From: Chthonomonas sp. UBA2387
GTDB taxonomy: Bacteria; Armatimonadota; Fimbriimonadia; Fimbriimonadales; Fimbriimonadaceae
Length of the DNA stretch: 12,449 bases
NCBI GenBank assembly: GCA_002343445.1
Contig: DDSP01000041.1
Span: 1 to 12,449, forward strand
Reading direction: 5' to 3'
A program made the position numbers and the translations under genes. Shown one piece after another: positions 5,157 to 11,548 of the stretch; position 1 is the first letter of the stretch; each line of letters begins with the position of its first letter. A model generated the notes under the pieces. It was given only the letters and a program-made list of their open reading frames with translations. It was not told where the DNA came from and did no database searches.

Positions 5157-8043
5157 GGGGTGCCGAGGATTCGGCCGGACCGCCGATCAATTCGAGCACG
5201 GCGTCTCGGTGCTTGAAGGCGCTTTCGACGATGGCCAGAGCGTGATGCGTGCGCAGCGCCTCGACGTAACCCATCAGTTCGCGGGCTTGCTGGCCCTTGC
5301 CATCCATCCACAGGATTTCGGCGACCATGATCAGCGAGCAGTAGGTGCCCCCGATGTTGTTGTCCTTGTACCAACTGTCGGCGGCATCGATGAGATAGCG
5401 TCTGGCTTCAGCGACCCGGCCTTGCCTCAAGAGGGCGTGGGCGAGCATGTGGTTTTGATCGCCTTCCTGATACGGGCAACCGACGGACTTCCAGATGCGG
5501 AGGGTCTCGCGGAAGTAGGGTTCGGCTTCGGCGGGCCGCCCCTCGTGAAACGCCAGCTTGCCTTCGATCTCGACCAGATTGGCCCATGCGAGCACGTCGC
5601 GGGCGGGATCGAGGGCGGCTTTGGCCCGCTCGAGGATTTCGGTGGCTTCCTCTACGCGTCCGACCACCCATAGGTGCCCGGCCAGAAACGCTCCTGCGGT
5701 TGCAGCCTCGACTTCCACACCGCATTCGGTGAGCCCTTGGTAGGCGATGGAGACGTGCTTGATCGCCTTTTCGTGCAGGACGCTGTGATTCGCGACCGAG
5801 CCGAGCGTGCGGTGGGCCCGGGCGATGCAATAGGCGTCCCCCACGCGCGTCGCCCAGTCAAGGGCTTCGAGCCCCAACTCCTCGGCCTTCCAAAAGTCGC
5901 GCCGAAACGCGTACATCGCCATGCCGAGCGCCACGCGCGTGCGCATCGCAGCGTCGCCGAGTTCTTTGGCGAGCCGCTCCGCGGCTTGCAGGGGTTCCAG
6001 CGACAGCTCTTCGCGGTGGCAAGCGAACAGAAGGAACGCGAGCGTCAGTTCCATGTGGGCGCAGATGGACGGCGATTCGTTCGACCACCGCTCCCGCAGG
6101 GGCATCAGCTTATCGAGGAGCAGCATCGCGCGGCCACGAGCGCTGTCGTAACGGACGATCAGCGGGGCCAGCCGGTACGCCGACCGAGGCTCGTTTTCCC
6201 AAGCCCAGTCCCACACGAACCGGATGTTGTCGGCTTCGACGTCCAGTTGGTTCAGCGTCTCGCGCGAAACGGCCGTCCACGGGGCGACGTCGAAGCGTTC
6301 CAGCCAGCTCAGCAATGCACGGGCGACTTGGGCTTCTTGCGCGGAGCGTTCCTCGTCGGACCACCTCGATTGAACGTGGCGGCGGATGGGGGCGAGCGTC
6401 CGCAGCAGCACGGGCACTTGGTTGTCGTCCAAGACGATCAGCGACGCGTCGAGCAGCGACTCGATGAGGTCGAGGTAGGGCTTGTCGGCGAACAGCGTGC
6501 CCGCGAGGTTCATTCCGACGCCGCCTGGCAGACACGCGATCGCGGCCAGAACGCGGCGCTGCTCTTCGTCCAAGCTCTCATAGGAGGAAGCCAACGCCGA
6601 TTCGAGCGAGCGATGGCGCTCGGGAAGCTGCGCCGATCCCCCGCTCACGGCCGATTCCAACTGCCCGAGCAACTCCTTGGGGGCGAGCAAACGAAGCCGT
6701 GCCCCCGCGAGCCTGAGGGCCAGCGGGTAGCCGTCCAAGCGTTCGGCAATCGTCCGCAGTTCGTCGTCGAACCCTTCCTGGGAGGCGTTGGGCCTCACCG
6801 ATCGCCAGACTTCGCGCAGCACCGAGACCCCGTCCGTGGCTGGGTCGAGGGTTCCGACGGCCACCAACGATTCGCCCGCCAAACGGATGGGCGTCACCGA
6901 CGTGGCCAGAACCCGTAGGCTTGGCACTTCGGCCATCATGGCGGCCAACCGGGGCGCCGCCGATGGGAGGACTGTTTCCAGGTTGTCCAAGACCAGGAGC
7001 GTTGGGCTTTGGCCCAAGATCGAGGCCAGATAGTGTGCGGGGTCTGCCTCCATGGGCGGCTCGGCGCGCAGTTGCGCCGCTACCGCGCGTGCCCATTCGG
7101 ACGGTTCTGCCACCTCGTCGAGGGTCACAAACGCGATTCGCGTGTCCGAGGCCCGGAGGTGCTGGACGACCTCGACGGCCAGCCGGGTTTTGCCGATGCC
7201 GCCTGGTCCGATCAGCGTGACCCATCGGCTTGAGCTTGGGGGTGCGAGCGACTTCAGGACGCGTTGCACGAGTTCGTCGCGTCCGATGAGCGGCTCGACG
7301 GGCGTGGGCACCGTGTGCGTCCAATCGAATGCGTGGGTGGTCGGCGGCGCGGCGACCAGTTCTTGCAGTTTGGATTGGCTGGCCGCCGAGGGTTCGGCGC
7401 CCAACTGCTCCTTCACGCGGCGGCGAAACTCTTGATACTCGGCGAGTGCGGCGGCCACGCTGCCCAGTTTGGAGTGTGCCGCGACGGCCAGCATTCTCAG
7501 GTCTTCATGGAGGGGATGGGTCGCGATCAGGCCCTTGGCCAACGCCAATGCGGCCGCAGGATCGCCGCCTTCCAGCAAGCCGTGGCCCTGACGAACTGCG
7601 GCGCGCAAGAGCGACGATTCGGCGCGGTTGCGCTCGGCCCGAACCCATTCGTCGTCCCAGCCGGGGAGAAAGGGCTGCTCGAGCAACCGGTGCCAATCGG
7701 CCCCGCCCAAGACCGCCGAGGGGTTTTCGAGGACGGTCAGGTCGGTTTCGATGCTCGAAACATCGAGCCAGACGTCGGAGGGCGACGACCCGACGATTTC
7801 GGATGCGGGCCCCAAGGCTCGCTTGAGCCGATGGAGTTCTTGCCTCAGACGCAGGCGGGTGGCGTCGTAGAAGTCGTCGGGCCACAGGTGCTCGGCCAAC
7901 TGTTCGCGGTGCACTCGGCCCGTTCGAGCGAGGGAGAGCAGGGCAAGAAGTTTCGCGGCCCTGACCGTGCCGAAGTTCCGAACTTCGAATCCGTCTCCGG
8001 TCAGGCTCAGCCCGCCGTACAATCCAAGTCTCCAGCGTGCCAA
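5113..8043 (-). CDS. AfsR/SARP-like regulator: winged helix, BTAD, NB-ARC ATPase, TPRs
   Basis: 976 aa if begun at TTG 8043 (MARWRLGLYGG); the frame is open to a TTG at 8082, and a TTG at 8022 is another choice. TTG 8043 is preferred because a TACAAT box lies 9 nt upstream and MxxWRLxLxG is a typical opening for this class. Residues about 5-95 are an OmpR-type winged helix (KLLALLSLARTGRVHREQL, LRLRQELHRLKRALG). Residues about 97-235 are a bacterial transcriptional activation domain. Residues about 250-510 are an NB-ARC-like STAND ATPase: GRDELV, Walker A GPGGIGKT (279-286), Walker B TLLVLDNLE (348-356), then GYPLALRLAGARL. The remaining residues form TPR-like helical repeats. Such proteins bind DNA after ligand-driven, ATP-dependent assembly. 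The target genes and ligand are not apparent. Its 3' end overlaps the globin gene tail to tail by 44 bp; the tRNA genes lie upstream on the same strand. Confidence 0.92.
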   Translation of the reverse strand: MARWRLGLYGGLSLTGDGFEVRNFGTVRAAKLLALLSLARTGRVHREQLAEHLWPDDFYDATRLRLRQELHRLKRALGPASEIVGSSPSDVWLDVSSIETDLTVLENPSAVLGGADWHRLLEQPFLPGWDDEWVRAERNRAESSLLRAAVRQGHGLLEGGDPAAALALAKGLIATHPLHEDLRMLAVAAHSKLGSVAAALAEYQEFRRRVKEQLGAEPSAASQSKLQELVAAPPTTHAFDWTHTVPTPVEPLIGRDELVQRVLKSLAPPSSSRWVTLIGPGGIGKTRLAVEVVQHLRASDTRIAFVTLDEVAEPSEWARAVAAQLRAEPPMEADPAHYLASILGQSPTLLVLDNLETVLPSAAPRLAAMMAEVPSLRVLATSVTPIRLAGESLVAVGTLDPATDGVSVLREVWRSVRPNASQEGFDDELRTIAERLDGYPLALRLAGARLRLLAPKELLGQLESAVSGGSAQLPERHRSLESALASSYESLDEEQRRVLAAIACLPGGVGMNLAGTLFADKPYLDLIESLLDASLIVLDDNQVPVLLRTLAPIRRHVQSRWSDEERSAQEAQVARALLSWLERFDVAPWTAVSRETLNQLDVEADNIRFVWDWAWENEPRSAYRLAPLIVRYDSARGRAMLLLDKLMPLRERWSNESPSICAHMELTLAFLLFACHREELSLEPLQAAERLAKELGDAAMRTRVALGMAMYAFRRDFWKAEELGLEALDWATRVGDAYCIARAHRTLGSVANHSVLHEKAIKHVSIAYQGLTECGVEVEAATAGAFLAGHLWVVGRVEEATEILERAKAALDPARDVLAWANLVEIEGKLAFHEGRPAEAEPYFRETLRIWKSVGCPYQEGDQNHMLAHALLRQGRVAEARRYLIDAADSWYKDNNIGGTYCSLIMVAEILWMDGKGQQARELMGYVEALRTHHALAIVESAFKHRDAVLELIGGPAESSAPLTLDAARAQFDQIR

Positions 8044-8052
8044 GTGAGCCAA

Positions 8053-8058
8053 ATTGTA
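8053..8058 (-). promoter_or_regulatory. -10 box (TACAAT) of the AfsR-like regulator gene
   Basis: TACAAT is followed by 9 nt (TTGGCTCAC) and then the TTG at 8043. It is the same hexamer as at leuC and supports TTG 8043 as the start of a leaderless message. The regulator could also be read from the tRNA transcript upstream, as no terminator is evident between them. Confidence 0.45.
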
Positions 8059-8125
8059 GCTTTTGAGGGCCAAGCGCGACAACGCGCCGAACTGCTTTGG
8101 TACGGGGAACGGATGAATTCGAGGG

Positions 8126-8200
8126 TGGAGCCCCCGACCGGAATTGAACCGGTGACCTCCTCTTTACCAAAGAGGTGCTCTACCTCTGAGCTACGAGGGC
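8126..8200 (-). tRNA. tRNA-Thr (anticodon GGT)
   Basis: 75 nt including encoded CCA. The acceptor stem is GCCCTCG paired with CGGGGGC (one T-G pair), followed by T and CCA. The D arm contains GCTCAGAGGTAGAGC, the anticodon stem-loop is CCTCT-TTGGTAA-AGAGG with anticodon GGT, and the T arm is ACCGG-TTCAATT-CCGGT. It reads ACC and, by wobble, ACT threonine codons. It lies 38 bp downstream of tRNA-Tyr on the same strand and is probably processed from the same transcript. Confidence 0.97.
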
Positions 8201-8238
8201 ATCCTGACGCGCTGGGGCCAACCATTCACAGAGAACGC

Positions 8239-8324
8239 TGGTGGGGAGTGTAGGATTCGAACCTACGAAGGCGTTCGCCGACAGATTTACAGTCTGTTCC
8301 CATTGGCCACTCGGGCAACTCCCC
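8239..8324 (-). tRNA. tRNA-Tyr (anticodon GTA)
   Basis: 86 nt including encoded CCA. The acceptor stem is GGGGAGT paired with ACTCCCC, with discriminator A. The anticodon stem-loop is ACAGA-CTGTAAA-TCTGT with anticodon GTA. A long variable arm (about 14 nt, containing GGCGAACGCC) marks it as a class II tRNA, as expected for bacterial tyrosine tRNA. The T arm is GTAGG-TTCGAAT-CCTAC. It is the first gene of a Tyr-Thr pair; such pairs often precede tuf in other bacteria, but no tuf follows here. Confidence 0.97.
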
Positions 8325-8337
8325 AGCGCACCCGGAA

Positions 8338-8343
8338 GATATA
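8338..8343 (-). promoter_or_regulatory. Possible -10 box (TATATC) of the tRNA-Tyr/Thr transcript
   Basis: TATATC lies 13 nt before the first base of tRNA-Tyr, giving a short 5' leader of about 6 nt. No convincing -35 hexamer is seen, so the call is tentative. Confidence 0.35.
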
Positions 8344-8365
8344 CCACATCACCGGGCCCGAGTCC

Positions 8366-8393
8366 CCATGTTTGGGCCAGAATCCCAGCATGG
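8366..8393 (-). terminator. Imperfect hairpin between the DUF4139 gene and tRNA-Tyr
   Basis: CCATG pairs with CATGG and, inside, TGGG pairs with CCCA around a 7-nt loop, with one to two unpaired bases between the stems. It lies 28 bp beyond the DUF4139 stop, where a terminator would be useful before the tRNA promoter. No U-tract follows, so it may be a weak or factor-dependent terminator, or chance. Confidence 0.25.
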
Positions 8394-8421
8394 ATTTCTC
8401 GGGCACGGGCGTGCGGGGAGC

Positions 8422-9939
8422 CTATCGGCTGACAAACACCGAGTACTCGTAGGTCAGCGTGCGCTTCTTGCCGGGCTCCAGAGCGACCGACCACTCGATC
8501 TCGTGGCGGGCGTTCACGGCGCGGAGGCCCTTGCCCAGCGTCCGCACCTTGGGCTCGTCCGAGTTCGCGATCAACTCGCCCGTGACGCCCTTGGTGACCA
8601 GCAGGCGGATCGCCTTGTCCTTGAGATTGGTGAGTTCGACCGTGCCCTTCACGCGGACCTTGTCGTAGTAGCCGCCTCGGATCTGGGTGGCGTCTCGGTC
8701 GCGGGCGACCTCTTCTTCGAAGTCCTCGCCCTTCACGTCGAGCGCCTTGGTGATGCGGACGTTGGCTTCGCCGCCCGCGCTGGTGTAGGTCATCATGTCC
8801 TGCCCGAGGATGTTGCCGTCCTTGGTCACGATGGCCGCACCGGTGGTCAGGGGCTGGTTGGCCGTGTTTTTGAACTTGACGGAGTGCCAGATGTCGGCTT
8901 GGCTCGCGCCCGCCCCGGCGTAGTTGTCGTTCATCACGTAGTCGGGGATGGACCACTCGTACACGTGCTCGTAGTCGCTTTCGGCCCCGAAGAGGATGTA
9001 GTAGCCCCGGTCGCCTGGGTTCATGGTGACGTTGGGCTGGCGGTAGAAGAACAGGTCTTCCGAGGACTCGCCGGGAATCGGCGACGGCTCGAAGTTGGCG
9101 TCCATGCTCTCCATGGCGCGTCCGGACAACATCTGGTTGGCCATGGGGGCGGCCATCTTGGCGTTCTCGCGGTAGCCGATGCCCATCAGGGAGTTGACCC
9201 ATTGGTTCATGTCGCCGGGGAAGGCGAACGGGTCCGCGATGTTCAGGTAGGGCACGTTGGGGAAGCCGGTGACCAGCCGCAGTTCGATGTTCTTGATCGG
9301 TGCGAGGTCGTTGAGGATGGTGGCCTTGCCGACGAGGCGGAGCTTCTTGTCGTCGAGCAGTTCGACGGCGTAGTTCGGCGCCCACGTCATGCCCCGCTCG
9401 AGCGAGAGGAGGACCACCTTGCCATCCTTCGGACCTTGGAGGTTCATGCGGATGACCCGCTTGCGATGGGTGACCTTGCGTTGCCAGACGAGGTCGGCTT
9501 GCGCTTCGACTTGCTTGATCGCGCCCTTCTGGAGCGCGCGGATGGTGGTCCCCGCCGAGGTGCCGATTCTGACCACGGCGACCTGACCCGCTGCGGAGAC
9601 GAGTTCGCCGGTTTCGACTTTGTCGTTGGTGAAGGTGAACGTGAGGACCTTGCCCACGTTGGCTTGAAGGATGTCGTCGAGCGAGCCGAGCGGCTGTTCG
9701 GTGGTCTCTTCGACGTGGGTGGAGACGACCTCGGTGAACTTGATGCCTGCCGTTCCGGTCACCCAGAACGTCCCTAGCACCGATTGGGGCAATTGGTCCA
9801 CAACGTACTCGCCGGGCCCTTCGATGGTGGCTTGGCGGGTGACGACGGCGTACCCGTTCTTGAACAGCGATGCGGCCGAGATTTCGAGGGCGAGCGGTTT
9901 GGGCGCGGCGACGACGCCGGCAAGCAAGAGTGTGATCAT
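8422..9939 (-). CDS. DUF4139 domain-containing protein, probably exported
   Basis: 505 aa from ATG 9939, chosen because AAAGGAA lies 7 nt upstream and the frame before it looks non-coding. The first 12 residues (MITLLLAGVVAA) are hydrophobic and may be a short signal peptide, though no basic residues precede them. Residues about 15-150 are beta-rich (LFKNGYAVVTRQATIEGPGEY). From about 180 the DUF4139 signature appears: ERGMTWAPNYAVELL, then GKATILNDLAPIKNIELRLVTG. The C-terminus TLTYEYSVFVSR is a closing beta-strand typical of this family. The middle (about 240-310) is Met/Asn/Pro-rich, a likely linker. DUF4139 proteins have no settled biochemical role; some were annotated as mucoidy inhibitors. 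No catalytic motif is visible. It is the only large gene here with a clear Shine-Dalgarno. Confidence 0.8.
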   Translation of the reverse strand: MITLLLAGVVAAPKPLALEISAASLFKNGYAVVTRQATIEGPGEYVVDQLPQSVLGTFWVTGTAGIKFTEVVSTHVEETTEQPLGSLDDILQANVGKVLTFTFTNDKVETGELVSAAGQVAVVRIGTSAGTTIRALQKGAIKQVEAQADLVWQRKVTHRKRVIRMNLQGPKDGKVVLLSLERGMTWAPNYAVELLDDKKLRLVGKATILNDLAPIKNIELRLVTGFPNVPYLNIADPFAFPGDMNQWVNSLMGIGYRENAKMAAPMANQMLSGRAMESMDANFEPSPIPGESSEDLFFYRQPNVTMNPGDRGYYILFGAESDYEHVYEWSIPDYVMNDNYAGAGASQADIWHSVKFKNTANQPLTTGAAIVTKDGNILGQDMMTYTSAGGEANVRITKALDVKGEDFEEEVARDRDATQIRGGYYDKVRVKGTVELTNLKDKAIRLLVTKGVTGELIANSDEPKVRTLGKGLRAVNARHEIEWSVALEPGKKRTLTYEYSVFVSR

Positions 9940-9946
9940 CGTTCGG

Positions 9947-9953
9947 TTCCTTT
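9947..9953 (-). promoter_or_regulatory. Shine-Dalgarno (AAAGGAA) of the DUF4139 gene
   Basis: AAAGGAA lies 7 nt before ATG 9939 and fixes that start. It contrasts with the leaderless-looking starts of leuC, the GNAT gene and the regulator. Confidence 0.7.
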
Positions 9954-9995
9954 GCGACCTGCAACAGGAAGGACGAACTTTGGGCGCGGATGGTA

Positions 9996-10010
9996 CGGTG
10001 GGTCCCACCG
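9996..10010. promoter_or_regulatory. Perfect 7-bp-arm palindrome, operator candidate for the DUF4139 gene
   Basis: CGGTGGG-T-CCCACCG is a perfect inverted repeat with a one-base centre. On the minus strand a TACCAT (-10-like) follows directly at 9990-9995, about 50 nt before the DUF4139 start, so the palindrome would sit in the -35/-10 spacer, a common operator position. It could also form a small hairpin. The bound protein is unknown. The rest of 9940-10187 shows no gene on either strand. Confidence 0.4.
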
Positions 10011-10098
10011 AAACGGTTCCCGCCAGTCCCGTTTGGTGTTTGCCAAGGGACGAATCATCGAAGTCAGAATGAGATGCTCCGATTCGGCGAACATGCCC

Positions 10099-10104
10099 TA
10101 TAAT
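10099..10104 (+). promoter_or_regulatory. Consensus -10 hexamer (TATAAT) before the Rhs remnant
   Basis: A perfect TATAAT on the plus strand, about 85-115 bp ahead of the Rhs-like remnant. No recognisable -35 lies 16-18 nt upstream. It may drive the Rhs remnant and the small membrane-protein gene. Confidence 0.35.
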
Positions 10105-10317
10105 GGCTGTGGGCCATGGGGTTCGACTGCGCAAACCAAAGAGACCGGAGCCAGATCGGCATCGCCGCCACGGGCGTCTCGCCGGTGACGATGGTCCGCG
10201 GCAGAAGACCACCGCATGACCTGGCACCGCGAAAGCAACGACGGCGACGGGCTGAAGCGCTCCGAGACCAACGGGTCGGGTCGCACGACTCTGATCTGGG
10301 ACGGAGCGGACTACCTG

Positions 10318-10407
10318 CAGGGGAGGAGCTGAGCCCATGCCTGTGACCAACTACAACACGCTGAACGGAGAACTGCTGGGCGAGACGGGGCCGGGAGGAC
10401 GCAGGTT
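10318..10407 (+). repeat. Rhs core direct repeat, copy A
   Basis: 90 bp matching 10797-10886 at 80 of 90 positions with no gaps. Both copies include the CTGAGCCCATGCCTGTGAC segment and encode VTN..TLNG.LLGETGPGGRR. Similarity ends sharply on both sides. Confidence 0.85.
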
Positions 10408-10529
10408 CTACGGCAAAGACGCCCTCGGCTCGGTCGTCGCCACCTACGACCAGAACGGAACGCTCGAGAACACCTACCGCTACTTGCCCTACGGGGGCCT
10501 CCTCTCCAAGACCGGCTCCGCCCCCGATT

Positions 10530-10536
10530 GGGAGGT
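10530..10536 (+). promoter_or_regulatory. Shine-Dalgarno (GGGAGGT) of the small membrane protein
   Basis: GGGAGGT lies inside the end of the Rhs remnant, 9 nt before ATG 10546. With the overlapping ATGA it indicates translational coupling to the Rhs frame. Confidence 0.6.
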
Positions 10537-10545
10537 CGCTGACGG

Positions 10546-10785
10546 ATGAGACGGCAATTAGTGTGCTGTTGGCTGGTTGCCCTCTTGCTGCTCTTGTTTG
10601 GAGTTGGCGGATTGGTCGGCCTTGCGGCTGCGGTTTACAGTGCGAGCATGGCGAAGCCGCGGTTAAGCATTATGGATATGGTTCCACTGCTGGTGCCTCA
10701 TTTGCTGCTGCTGCCGTCTTTAGTTGCGGGCTTAGCTCTCTGCAAGAAGTGCCTTTGTGTTCAGCGAGGTGACCTGAGCACGTGA
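10546..10785 (+). CDS. Small two-TM membrane protein in Rhs immunity-gene position
   Basis: 79 aa, not recognised. Two strongly hydrophobic stretches are visible: residues about 6-32 (LVCCWLVALLLLLFGVGGL region) and about 46-65 (MVPLLVPHLLLLPSLVAGLAL). A short basic N-terminus (MRRQ) and a Cys-containing basic tail (CKKCLCVQRGD) follow the positive-inside expectation for both ends in the cytoplasm. The start overlaps the Rhs stop (ATGA) and has a strong Shine-Dalgarno. Base composition is visibly less GC-rich than its neighbours, as is common for Rhs tips and their immunity genes. It sits between two partial Rhs core copies, where an orphan immunity protein would lie. No toxin tip is left to pair it with, so immunity is an inference; it may also be an unrelated membrane protein. 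Confidence 0.55.
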   Translation: MRRQLVCCWLVALLLLLFGVGGLVGLAAAVYSASMAKPRLSIMDMVPLLVPHLLLLPSLVAGLALCKKCLCVQRGDLST

Positions 10786-10796
10786 TGATCATGTTT

Positions 10797-10886
10797 CAGG
10801 GAGGGCCCTGAGCCCATGCCTGTGACGAACCACCACACCCTGAACGGAGGACTGCTGGGCGAGACGGGGCCGGGTGGACGCAGGTT
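10797..10886 (+). repeat. Rhs core direct repeat, copy B
   Basis: 90 bp, 80/90 identical to 10318-10407, beginning 11 bp after the small membrane-protein gene. It has the same TGA and ATG spacing (7 nt) as copy A. Coding similarity ends at GGRR. Confidence 0.85.
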
Positions 10887-10923
10887 GAACAAGCTTGGGC
10901 TAGAACCGGGATGGCTTGGGTGA
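10816..10923 (+). pseudogene. Second Rhs core fragment (35 codons)
   Basis: ATG 10816 opens a 35-codon frame, MPVTNHHTLNGGLLGETGPG followed by GRR and an unrelated tail LNKLGLEPGWLG. The first half is the same Rhs core segment as in the larger remnant; DALGSV and all downstream core are missing. It looks like the stub left when a displaced Rhs C-terminal cassette was deleted. It is unlikely to encode a functional protein. Confidence 0.6.
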
Positions 10924-10997
10924 TGCCTGGCCGAGGATCGGAGCGGTCGGGTGGGTCCTGCGATCCGAGCGCCCCCGGATTCGCGGTTCTGTTTTGG

Positions 10998-11003
10998 TAG
11001 TAT
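10998..11003 (+). promoter_or_regulatory. -10-like box (TAGTAT) of the DUF1854 gene
   Basis: TAGTAT is followed by 8 nt (CTGAGACG) and then ATG 11012, again the leaderless geometry. No Shine-Dalgarno is present and no clear -35 is seen. The box supports ATG 11012 over an upstream in-frame ATG at 10916. Confidence 0.45.
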
Positions 11004-11011
11004 CTGAGACG

Positions 11012-11509
11012 ATGTACGAGGTCCGGTATCTCGAGCCCGAGGGCATCCGCATCTACCGCGTCTCCGGCGCGGCGCACCCGCGCGTCGAGATCGAGGGCGA
11101 CCGGACGATCCTGCAGGCCAAGTTCAAGCGCGTGTTCCCTTACTCGCGACCCGACCGGTTCTTTTCGGTGCAGGATGGGGCGAACAAGGAGGTCGGCGTG
11201 CTGCGGGATCTGGCGGGCCTCGACCCCGAGGAGCGCGAGATCGTGGGCCAGGAACTCGAGCGTCGGTACTACACGCCCCGGGTGAGCCGCATCCGCGACA
11301 TCCGGCGCGACAGCGGGATGTTCCGGTTCGAACTCGACACCGACAGGGGCCCGGCGACGTACTTCGTGCGGAACTGGCGCGACAGCGCGCACGAGGTGAT
11401 GCCCGGCCGCTGGCAGATCCTGAGCGTGGACGGGCAGCGGTTCCAGATCGAGGACCTGAACGCTCTCGACAAGCACAGCCAGAACCTGCTGTATCAGGAA
11501 CTGTTCTGA
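11012..11509 (+). CDS. DUF1854 domain-containing protein
   Basis: 165 aa from ATG 11012. The in-frame extension to 10916 encodes residues unlike the family and is rejected. The sequence fits DUF1854: YPEGIR-like opening (LEPEGIRIYRVSG), FKRVFPYSRPDRFFSVQD, GVLRDLAGLDPEEREIVGQE, LERRYYTPRVSRI, and the closing ATYFVRNWRDSAHEVMPGRW followed by DVDGQRF-like VDGQRFQIEDLNALD. The family is small, cytoplasmic and of unproved function; some members are annotated as associated with cyanophycin metabolism or encoded next to ABC transporters. Neither neighbour type is here. There is no signal peptide or membrane segment. The following gene starts within 3-39 nt of the stop, so partial co-transcription is possible. 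Confidence 0.82.
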   Translation: MYEVRYLEPEGIRIYRVSGAAHPRVEIEGDRTILQAKFKRVFPYSRPDRFFSVQDGANKEVGVLRDLAGLDPEEREIVGQELERRYYTPRVSRIRDIRRDSGMFRFELDTDRGPATYFVRNWRDSAHEVMPGRWQILSVDGQRFQIEDLNALDKHSQNLLYQELF

Positions 11510-11529
11510 GCGATGGATTGGTCGGGTGG

Positions 11530-11535
11530 TACGAT
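11530..11535 (+). promoter_or_regulatory. Extended -10 box (TGG-TACGAT) before the DUF3883-like gene
   Basis: TACGAT preceded by TGG at 11527-11529 forms an extended -10. The ATG at 11549 is 13 nt further on, so the leader would be about 6 nt. It suggests the gene has its own promoter and that ATG 11549 is the start. Confidence 0.4.
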
Positions 11536-11548
11536 CTCTGTGGATCCT

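Larger units (their letters stand above)
10188..10549 (+). pseudogene. Rhs/YD-repeat core remnant, truncated and frame-broken
   Basis: Two pieces of an Rhs core in different frames. The first (frame of ATG 10216, stop TGA 10330-10332) reads NDGDGLKRSETNGSGRTT, LIWDGADYLQGRS; DGDGL-RS followed by WDG-YL is typical of Rhs proteins. The second, in the +1 frame (ATG 10337 to 10549), reads VTNYNTLNGELLGETGPGG, then the hallmark DALGSVVATYDQNG, then NTYRYLPYGGLLSKTGSAPD. Intact Rhs proteins are usually above 1,000 aa; here the upstream repeats are gone and the core breaks off after SAPD with the unrelated tail WEVADG. A purine-rich GGGGAGGAG precedes the second ATG, so the downstream piece could still be translated. 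The last codon overlaps the next gene as ATGA. Confidence 0.75.

Noticed and set aside
5674..6918. 414-codon plus-strand open frame inside the regulator gene
   Set aside because: Low-complexity shadow of the NB-ARC/TPR coding region.
8405..8421. GCAC/GTGC hairpin just after the DUF4139 stop as an intrinsic terminator
   Set aside because: Only a 4-5 bp stem with a tiny loop and no T-tract.
8368..9777. 469-codon plus-strand open frame opposite the DUF4139 gene
   Set aside because: Antisense shadow; the minus-strand gene has a Shine-Dalgarno and family motifs.
10116..10346. Plus-strand 76-codon frame following the TATAAT box
   Set aside because: Its second half runs out of frame across recognisable Rhs coding sequence and its first half has no features.
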